Below, one piece after another: positions 1-7,134 of a stretch of 7,134 nucleotides of DNA. The position numbers and the translations under genes were made by a program. The DNA is from an uncultured Pelagibacteraceae bacterium (GTDB taxonomy: Bacteria > Pseudomonadota > Alphaproteobacteria > Pelagibacterales > Pelagibacteraceae), in NCBI GenBank assembly GCA_913052435.1, contig CAJXDV010000049.1, forward strand, positions 1 through 7,134. Reading direction: 5' to 3'. The notes under the pieces are model-generated. The model ran no database searches. It was not told where the DNA came from and was given only the letters and a program-made list of their open reading frames with translations. How positions within the stretch are numbered: position 1 is the first letter of the stretch; each line of letters starts with the position of its first letter.

Positions 1-24
1 TAATATAATTTCATAATATAATTT
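1..24 (+). promoter_or_regulatory. AT-rich lead-in with two TATAAT hexamers in a direct repeat
   Basis: The 11-mer TAATATAATTT occurs at 1-11 and again at 14-24, a 13-base period, and each copy holds a perfect TATAAT (4-9 and 17-22). The first could act as a -10 box for priA, with initiation a few bases before the ATG at 25, which would give a nearly leaderless mRNA. No -35 can be judged because the window starts here, and such hexamers arise easily by chance in DNA this AT-rich. There is no Shine-Dalgarno-like purine run before priA. Confidence 0.25.
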
Positions 25-1980
25 ATGAAGTATCCAGTATTGATTCCAAATATCTTTAACCATCCTTTCACATATGAAAGTGATATTAAACTTCAGATTG
101 GAGATTATGTAAAAGTTTCCTTTGGTAAATCAATAGTTACGGGAGTAGTCTGGGATGAATTTGAAAAATCAAAAAATAAAAATTTTAAGATCAAAAAAAT
201 TCTTAAAAAAATAAATATTGAACCCCTAAAAAATGAAACGATAAAATTTTTAAATTGGTTTTCTGAATATAATTTAGTTCCAAAAGGCATGTGTTTGAAA
301 CTTCACCTTCTAAGTGGAGAGGCCATAAGTCCTTTAGATAATAAAGAATATGAAAAGTACGATAAACTAAATAAAATAAATCATTTTGAACTTTCTATTG
401 AACAGAACAAAGTTTTAAAAAAAGTATTAGAAAATTCAAAAGATTTCAGAGTACATTTACTTCAGGGAACAACAGGATCTGGAAAAACTATTGTATATTT
501 TAAGGCTGTAGAAGAAAAATTAAAGAAAGGTTTTCAGGCATTAATATTGCTTCCAGAAATAGGTTTAACTGGAGAATTTGAAAAAAAATTCAACGATTTT
601 TTTGGATTTGACGCAGCAGTATGGCATTCTGGCATAACTCCTAAAAGAAAAAAAATTATTTGGAGTGGACTTGCAACTGGAAAAATAAAAGTAGTAATTG
701 GTGCAAGATCTTCTTTGTTCCTTCCTTTTAATAAACTTGGAGTCTTAATCGTTGATGAAGAACACGATCAGTCTTATAAACAAGATGAAGGTGTAATTTA
801 TAATGCCAGAGATATGGCTATAGCCAGGGCCAATTTTGAAAATGTACCCATAAATTTAGTTACAGCTGTTCCTTCAGTAGAAACTTATGCAAACATAAAA
901 AATAATAAATATTCTTTTTCAAGATTAATTAATAGGTATAAAGAGGCAAATTTGCCTTCACATCAAATAATTGATTTGAAAAAATATAAACTACCCAAAC
1001 AATCCTGGATATCTTCTCAAACAGTTAATAAAGTAAAAGAACATTTAAAGCTAGGAAATCAAATTCTTTTTTTTATTAATAGAAGAGGTTTTGCTCCATA
1101 TGTTTTATGTAAAAATTGCTTAAAAGTTTTTTCATGCCCTTATTGTTCAATTAATCTTGTTTATCACAAACATAAAAAAAATCTTCTCTGTCATTATTGT
1201 GGATATAAATCATCATTAAATAGAAAATGTGAAAAAGAAAAATTATGTGATTTTGTATTTAGTGGTCTGGGAGTAGAAAAAGTTTCAGAGGAAGTAAAAT
1301 TATTATTTCCAAATGAAAAAATATCTATTTTTTCAAGTGACACAATGAATAAAGCATCTTCTAAAAATATATTAGACAAAATTATAACAGGTGAGATTAA
1401 TATTTTAATTGGAACACAATTAATTTCTAAAGGTTTTCATTTTCCAAATTTAAATTGTATAGTTATTTTAGACATTGATTTATCTTCTCAAGGGCACGAT
1501 TTAAGAAGTGCAGAAAAAAATTTACAACTTTATCATCAGTTATCCGGAAGAGCAGGAAGAACGGGTAAACCAGCTACAGTTTATTTTCAAACATATGATT
1601 TAAAATCAGAAGTTATAAATCAAATGACAAATGAAGACCCATTTGTTTTTTTGAATAGAGAATTAGAATTAAGAAAAAAAAACAATCTTCCACCTTTCGA
1701 AAGATTCATTTCTTTAATATTGACTTCTTTAAATGAAAAAAAATTAGAAAATGAGTCATTTAAATTAAAAGAATATTTATTGGGCTCAATTAATGATAGA
1801 GTTCTAGGACCTGTGGAATCGCCTGTTTATAAAATTAAAAGAAAATTTAGACAAAGAATTTTGATCAGGTCAAAAAAAAATTCAAAAATTCAAAAAAATC
1901 TTAGAGAAATACTAGATAAATATAAATTGCCCTCAGGAATAAAACTAACAGTTGATGTTGACCCTATAAGCTTCAATTAG
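25..1980 (+). CDS. priA: Primosomal protein N' (PriA), replication restart DNA helicase
   Basis: PriA is a superfamily 2 3'-to-5' DNA helicase that recognises stalled forks and D-loops and starts reloading of the replicative helicase. This 651-residue protein opens with the 3'-end-binding domain (about 1-95; VLIPN, GDYVKVSFG). A Q-motif-like segment lies near L123-Q127, Walker A is GTTGSGKT (148-155), and the DEEH box is 244-247. The zinc-binding insert has CxxC pairs at 362/365, 371/374 and 389/392, plus C402 and C408. Motif V is GTQLISKG (463-470), motif VI QLSGRAGR (505-512), and the C-terminal domain carries the LPPF segment (555-558). The ATG at 25 follows an in-frame TAA at 19-21. Oddities: only about 25 residues separate the 3'-binding domain from the helicase core, so the winged helix seems missing; motif III reads TAVPS (280-284) rather than the usual SATPS type; and the last cysteine pair is C-x5-C. 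All other core motifs are intact, so the protein is probably active. Confidence 0.96.
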   Translation: MKYPVLIPNIFNHPFTYESDIKLQIGDYVKVSFGKSIVTGVVWDEFEKSKNKNFKIKKILKKINIEPLKNETIKFLNWFSEYNLVPKGMCLKLHLLSGEAISPLDNKEYEKYDKLNKINHFELSIEQNKVLKKVLENSKDFRVHLLQGTTGSGKTIVYFKAVEEKLKKGFQALILLPEIGLTGEFEKKFNDFFGFDAAVWHSGITPKRKKIIWSGLATGKIKVVIGARSSLFLPFNKLGVLIVDEEHDQSYKQDEGVIYNARDMAIARANFENVPINLVTAVPSVETYANIKNNKYSFSRLINRYKEANLPSHQIIDLKKYKLPKQSWISSQTVNKVKEHLKLGNQILFFINRRGFAPYVLCKNCLKVFSCPYCSINLVYHKHKKNLLCHYCGYKSSLNRKCEKEKLCDFVFSGLGVEKVSEEVKLLFPNEKISIFSSDTMNKASSKNILDKIITGEINILIGTQLISKGFHFPNLNCIVILDIDLSSQGHDLRSAEKNLQLYHQLSGRAGRTGKPATVYFQTYDLKSEVINQMTNEDPFVFLNRELELRKKNNLPPFERFISLILTSLNEKKLENESFKLKEYLLGSINDRVLGPVESPVYKIKRKFRQRILIRSKKNSKIQKNLREILDKYKLPSGIKLTVDVDPISFN

Positions 1981-2003
1981 CGCACTAAATTAGGGTATTT
2001 TTT
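1961..2003 (+). terminator. Possible intrinsic terminator overlapping the priA stop codon
   Basis: ACCCT (1961-1965) can pair with AGGGT (1992-1996). Inside it, AATTAG (1975-1980) can pair with CTAAATT (1985-1991) around a CGCA loop, with one bulged A. The fold is followed at once by A and six T (1998-2003). The priA TAG (1978-1980) lies in the inner stem. The nine unpaired bases on the 5' side make the hairpin imperfect. If real, it would end priA transcription and insulate the atp operon. Confidence 0.4.
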
Positions 2004-2015
2004 GCAAACTGAGCC

Positions 2016-2044
2016 TTGAAGACCGATTGTTGGTATGTTATCTA
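2016..2044 (+). promoter_or_regulatory. Candidate promoter of the atp operon
   Basis: In the only sizeable gap of the window, TTGAAG (2016-2021) resembles a sigma-70 -35 box. It is followed after 17 bases by TATCTA (2039-2044). Read against the alphaproteobacterial housekeeping pattern (TTGAC-like, then GCTAN-like), GTTATCTA at 2037-2044 is also a partial match. Initiation near 2050 would give a leader of about 30 bases before atpH. Position supports the call: it lies after a putative terminator and before the first gene of a tight operon. The -10 match is mediocre, so the exact elements are uncertain. Confidence 0.4.
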
Positions 2045-2068
2045 AGCGAAATTTTTAAACATCTTCAA
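2016..2068. repeat. 7-bp inverted repeat in the priA-atpH gap
   Basis: TTGAAGA (2016-2022) is exactly complementary to TCTTCAA (2062-2068), with 39 bases between them. The left arm coincides with the candidate -35 box and the right arm ends 14 bases before the atpH start. AGCGA also recurs at 2045, 2071 and 2086. A function is not established: a 7-bp pair over this distance can occur by chance. Confidence 0.35.
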
Positions 2069-2082
2069 ATAGCGAGCAAATA

Positions 2083-2637
2083 TTGAGCGATAATAAAACT
2101 TCTTTTTCAACTAGCAATAGTTATTCGCAAGCCTTATTCGAATTGGCTTTTGAGAATAATTCTATTATTGATGTAGAGAATCAAATCTTAGCAATACTTG
2201 AATTAATTAGCAAAAGTTCAGATTTTAAAGATTTTATTAAAGACCCAACAAATAAAATAGAAGATCAATTAAAAGTTATTGAGATAATTTCAGATCAATT
2301 TAAATTTAATGAATTATTAAAAAATTTTTTAAGTTTTATAGTTTCGAAAAGAAGATTATTCTATGTTGAAAAAATACTAAAAGATTTTATTGTTATTTGT
2401 TCAAATTCCAGAGGTGAAATCCAAGCAGAATTGTCAGCAGCTAAAAATTTGAATGAAGGTGAAATAAATAAAATTAAAGATGAACTAGCTAGCAATTTTG
2501 GTTCAAATTTAAAATTAAGCTACAAGCATGATTCAAGTTTAATTGGAGGTTTAATAATAAAAGTTGGAAGCACTATGATTGATACTTCCATAAAAAATAA
2601 ATTACAACAAATAGAAAAGAAAATGATAGAGGCATAA
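2083..2637 (+). CDS. atpH: ATP synthase F1 subunit delta (OSCP family)
   Basis: Subunit delta caps the F1 head and ties it to the Fo b-subunit peripheral stalk, holding the alpha/beta ring still while gamma turns. The 184 residues fit the family length. The N-terminal part (about 12-105; SYSQALFELA at the start) is the helical domain that binds alpha. The C-terminal part carries the family signature G155-G156 followed by VGSTMIDTSI (161-170). The start must be TTG at 2083: there is an in-frame TAA at 2056-2058, no in-frame ATG or GTG between it and 2083, and the first internal Met in the reading frame is residue 165. Starting here places SYSQALFEL at the usual distance from the N-terminus. 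Only a weak GAG (2074-2076) lies upstream as a possible ribosome-binding element. It is the first gene of the operon, and its TAA directly abuts the atpA ATG. Confidence 0.95.
   Translation: MSDNKTSFSTSNSYSQALFELAFENNSIIDVENQILAILELISKSSDFKDFIKDPTNKIEDQLKVIEIISDQFKFNELLKNFLSFIVSKRRLFYVEKILKDFIVICSNSRGEIQAELSAAKNLNEGEINKIKDELASNFGSNLKLSYKHDSSLIGGLIIKVGSTMIDTSIKNKLQQIEKKMIEA
2628..2632 (+). promoter_or_regulatory. Shine-Dalgarno-like site for atpA
   Basis: AGAGG lies five bases before the atpA ATG, inside the last codons of atpH. It is the only well-placed purine-rich ribosome-binding site I see in the operon. That fits atpA needing more translation: three alpha copies per complex against one delta. 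Confidence 0.5.
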
Positions 2638-4161
2638 ATGGAAATAAATCCTTCAGAAGTAACAAAAATATTAAAAGAACAAATAAAGAAATTTGGAGAT
2701 AAAACTGAAGTTTCAGAAGTTGGGCAAGTTCTTTCAGTAGGAGATGGTATTGCCAGAATATATGGTTTGGATAATGTTCAGGCCGGTGAGATGGTGGAAT
2801 TCTCTGACGGATCTAAAGGAATGGCTTTAAATTTAGAAAATGATAACGTGGGTGTTGTAATTTTTGGTGACGACAGAGCTATAAAAGAAGGCGATACTGT
2901 AAAAAGAACAGGAGCAATTGTGGATGTTCCAGTTGGAAAGCAACTGCTTGGAAGAGTTGTAGACGGATTAGGAAATCCAATAGATGGAAAGGGAGCATTA
3001 GATAAGAGTTTAGAAAGAAAAAGAGTTGAAGTAAAAGCTCCAGGAATAATTCCAAGACAATCTGTGAATGAACCAATGCAAACTGGACTAAAAGCAATTG
3101 ACAGCTTAATACCCATAGGAAGAGGACAAAGGGAATTAATTATCGGAGATAGACAAACAGGAAAAACTGCAGTTGCAATAGATACGATTATAAATCAAAA
3201 AAAAATAAACGAGTCTGATGATGAAAGTAAGAAGCTTTATTGTATTTATGTAGCAATTGGTCAAAAAAGATCAACAGTAGCACAAATTTTAAAAACATTA
3301 GAGGATGCCGGAGCAATGGATTATACAACCATTGTATCAGCAACAGCATCTGATGCAGCGCCATTACAATTCCTAGCACCCTACACCGGTTGCACAATGG
3401 GTGAATACTTTAGAGATAATGGTATGCATGCGCTTATAATTTATGACGATTTATCAAAACAAGCTGTTGCTTATAGACAAATGTCTCTATTACTAAGAAG
3501 ACCTCCTGGACGAGAGGCTTATCCAGGCGATGTATTCTATTTACATAGCAGATTATTGGAAAGAGCAGCAAAACTAAATGATGCTAATGGAGGTGGATCT
3601 TTAACAGCACTCCCGGTAATTGAAACTCAAGCAGGGGACGTATCGGCTTATATTCCAACAAATGTAATCTCAATTACTGATGGTCAAATTTTCCTAGAGA
3701 CTGAGTTATTTAACCAAGGCATTAGACCTGCAGTGAACGTTGGTTTATCTGTATCAAGGGTCGGATCATCGGCACAGATTAAAGCTATGAAAAAAGTTGC
3801 AGGCTCAATAAAACTTGAGCTGGCTCAATATAGAGAGATGGCAGCATTTGCTCAATTTGGCTCAGATTTAGATGCTTCAACACAAAAGTTATTAAATAGA
3901 GGTTCAAAACTAACTGAACTTTTAAAACAAGGTCAGTATTCACCAATGACAATTGCAGAACAGGTGATTGTAATCTTCTGTGGAGTGAAGGGATATTTGG
4001 ATGATATTGAACTTAAAGATATTGCAAATTTTGAAAATAAAGTTCTTCAAAAATGTAAATCTGAAAAACCAGAAATAATCGAATCCATCGCAAGTTCAGG
4101 AAAACTTGAGGAGGAGACCGAGAAACAATTAGCTGATTTAATTAAAGAGCTTAAACAATAA
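2638..4161 (+). CDS. atpA: ATP synthase F1 subunit alpha
   Basis: Alpha alternates with beta in the F1 hexamer. It binds nucleotide at non-catalytic sites and lends an arginine to the catalytic sites. The 507 residues are close to the usual length (about 500-515). The N-terminal beta-barrel domain covers about residues 25-95 ([14 protein letters not shown]), then comes the nucleotide-binding domain with Walker A GDRQTGKT (170-177). The family signature around R374 (SVSRVG) supplies the arginine finger, and a helical C-terminal domain finishes the protein. The ATG follows the atpH stop with no gap and has an AGAGG site five bases upstream, so translation is probably coupled to atpH. The gene ends with tandem TAA stops (4159-4164) just before atpG. 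It looks less AT-rich than priA, as expected for a highly expressed, conserved gene. No defects seen. Confidence 0.99.
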   Translation: MEINPSEVTKILKEQIKKFGDKTEVSEVGQVLSVGDGIARIYGLDNVQAGEMVEFSDGSKGMALNLENDNVGVVIFGDDRAIKEGDTVKRTGAIVDVPVGKQLLGRVVDGLGNPIDGKGALDKSLERKRVEVKAPGIIPRQSVNEPMQTGLKAIDSLIPIGRGQRELIIGDRQTGKTAVAIDTIINQKKINESDDESKKLYCIYVAIGQKRSTVAQILKTLEDAGAMDYTTIVSATASDAAPLQFLAPYTGCTMGEYFRDNGMHALIIYDDLSKQAVAYRQMSLLLRRPPGREAYPGDVFYLHSRLLERAAKLNDANGGGSLTALPVIETQAGDVSAYIPTNVISITDGQIFLETELFNQGIRPAVNVGLSVSRVGSSAQIKAMKKVAGSIKLELAQYREMAAFAQFGSDLDASTQKLLNRGSKLTELLKQGQYSPMTIAEQVIVIFCGVKGYLDDIELKDIANFENKVLQKCKSEKPEIIESIASSGKLEEETEKQLADLIKELKQ

Positions 4162-4164
4162 TAA

Positions 4165-6466
<2,302 letters not shown>

Positions 6467-6467
<1 letters not shown>

Positions 6468-6865
6468 TGAGCGAAAGTTTTAACATAGAGATTGTAAATC
6501 CAGAGAAATCTTTTTTATCAAAAGACAATGTTTCCGAGGTAGTCGTCCCTGCATTTGAGGGAGAAATTGGAATATTAAAAGATCACATATCAATAATTTC
6601 ATTATTAAAACCAGGAATAGTTAAGGTTATTACAGGATCCGAAGAAGAAAATTATTACGTTGAAGATGGAATTGTTGAATTTAAAAATAATTCTCTATCC
6701 ATACTAACTAGTTATATTTTTAATATTAAAAATGCGGAAAAAAACCAAATTAGTAATTTTATTGAAGAAGCTGAAAAAGAATTGTCAAAAAATGAAATAG
6801 ATGATCAGAATAAGTTTTTATTAAATCACAAACTTGAAGTTTTAAAATCTTTAAGCTTTAACTAA
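6467..6865 (+). CDS. atpC: ATP synthase F1 subunit epsilon
   Basis: Epsilon binds the foot of gamma and the c-ring, and in many bacteria it can brake ATP hydrolysis through its C-terminal helices. The 132 residues fit the family. The N-terminal beta-sandwich (about 5-85) shows the usual pattern: EVVVPAFEGEIGILKDH, then LLKPGIV and VEDGIVEF. The C-terminal helical hairpin (about 88-130) is present but weakly conserved, very Lys/Glu/Asn-rich, and shows no DEARA-like segment of the kind seen in E. coli, so an inhibitory role cannot be inferred. Translation probably starts by coupling at the TAATG overlap with atpD, as no Shine-Dalgarno is visible. It is the last gene of the operon, and its stop codon overlaps the stop of the convergent rppH. 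Confidence 0.96.
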
Positions 6866-7134
6866 ATTATTTTTTTAATTTCTTTTTGTATATGACGGTA
6901 AACATGGAGTTTGAAATTAACCACTCTATCAGTTAAATTTTTGACATTAATCCACTTCCATTCTAAAAATTCAGGTTTTTTTGTATTAATATTAATCTCT
7001 TTTTCATCGCCACCAAATCTGACAATAAACCATTTCTGTTTTTGTCCTTTATATTTACCTTTCCAAATAATTCCTAGAAGGTGATTTGGTAAATGATATG
7101 TAATAAATCCATCAATTTCTTTTATTAAGGTAAC
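6862..7134 (-). CDS. rppH: RNA pyrophosphohydrolase (RppH, Nudix family), C-terminal part, cut by the window edge
   Basis: RppH removes pyrophosphate from the 5' end of primary transcripts, which opens them to RNase E-type decay; alphaproteobacterial relatives also hydrolyse dinucleoside polyphosphates. The reverse strand is open from the window edge to a TAG at 6862-6864, giving 90 residues and no start codon in view. Visible family features, numbered within this fragment, are YHLPNHL (13-19), the strong RppH signature GQKQKWF (30-36), RFGGDEKEINI (39-49), PEFLEWKW (54-61) and a terminal VVNFKLHVYR (71-80). It aligns with the C-terminal half of E. coli RppH (176 residues). The catalytic Nudix box should lie just upstream, beyond position 7134, so catalytic residues cannot be checked. 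It converges on the atp operon, with the stop codons overlapping by two bases. Confidence 0.92.
   Translation of the reverse strand, partial: VTLIKEIDGFITYHLPNHLLGIIWKGKYKGQKQKWFIVRFGGDEKEININTKKPEFLEWKWINVKNLTDRVVNFKLHVYRHIQKEIKKII
6864..6887 (+). terminator. Weak terminator-like hairpin after atpC
   Basis: AAATTA (6864-6869) can pair with TAATTT (6876-6881) across a T6 loop, followed by C and five T (6883-6887). The stem contains only A-T pairs, so it is thermodynamically poor, and it lies inside the 3' coding end of rppH. It is the only candidate for ending the atp mRNA before the window edge. Confidence 0.18.

Noticed and set aside
105..290. Reverse-strand frame of 61 codons, hydrophobic and possibly membrane-spanning
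   Set aside because: The Phe/Leu/Ile run is what lysine-rich, A-rich priA codons give when read backwards. There is no independent support.
2778..3116. Open reverse-strand frame of 112 codons inside atpA
   Set aside because: It lies wholly antisense to a strongly conserved gene, resembles no known protein, and reflects atpA codon structure. The overlapping reverse frame at 2879-3097 is leucine/phenylalanine-rich for the same reason.
3803..3828. GCTCAA (3803-3808), TTGAGC (3815-3820) and a second GCTCAA (3823-3828) in atpA
   Set aside because: A six-base hairpin is possible, but it encodes conserved alpha-subunit residues (the [11 protein letters not shown] region), so codon constraint explains it.

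Overview
The window looks like part of an AT-rich, gene-dense alphaproteobacterial chromosome. SAR11/Pelagibacterales or a similar streamlined marine lineage is the best guess, from composition and protein style; I ran no database search. Three things support it: very low G+C, almost no non-coding DNA (one gap of about 100 bases), and the order priA, then atpH-atpA-atpG-atpD-atpC with no Fo genes alongside, an arrangement typical of alphaproteobacteria.

Layout. 1-24: AT-rich lead-in with a short direct repeat. 25-1980 (+): priA, replication restart helicase. 1961-2003: a possible intrinsic terminator folded over the priA stop codon. 1981-2082: the only real intergenic region, holding a candidate atp promoter and a 7-bp inverted repeat. 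2083-6865 (+): the complete F1 operon atpH (delta), atpA (alpha), atpG (gamma), atpD (beta), atpC (epsilon), with junctions of 0, 3, 2 and -1 bases. 6862-7134 (-): the C-terminal half of a Nudix RNA pyrophosphohydrolase (rppH), convergent with atpC and overlapping its stop codon. The rppH start lies beyond the right edge.

The five atp genes encode the whole catalytic F1 head, central stalk and OSCP-type peripheral stalk cap of ATP synthase. The Fo genes must be elsewhere in the genome. Near-zero spacing suggests one mRNA with translational coupling, started just upstream of atpH. priA and rppH are unrelated housekeeping neighbours (fork restart; mRNA 5'-end processing).

I found no undescribed multi-gene system; this is a core housekeeping region. 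The points most worth a second look are in PriA: it appears to lack most of the winged-helix domain, has an altered fourth zinc-ligand pair and a changed helicase motif III. Also notable are the obligatory TTG start of atpH and the structure of the atp leader.
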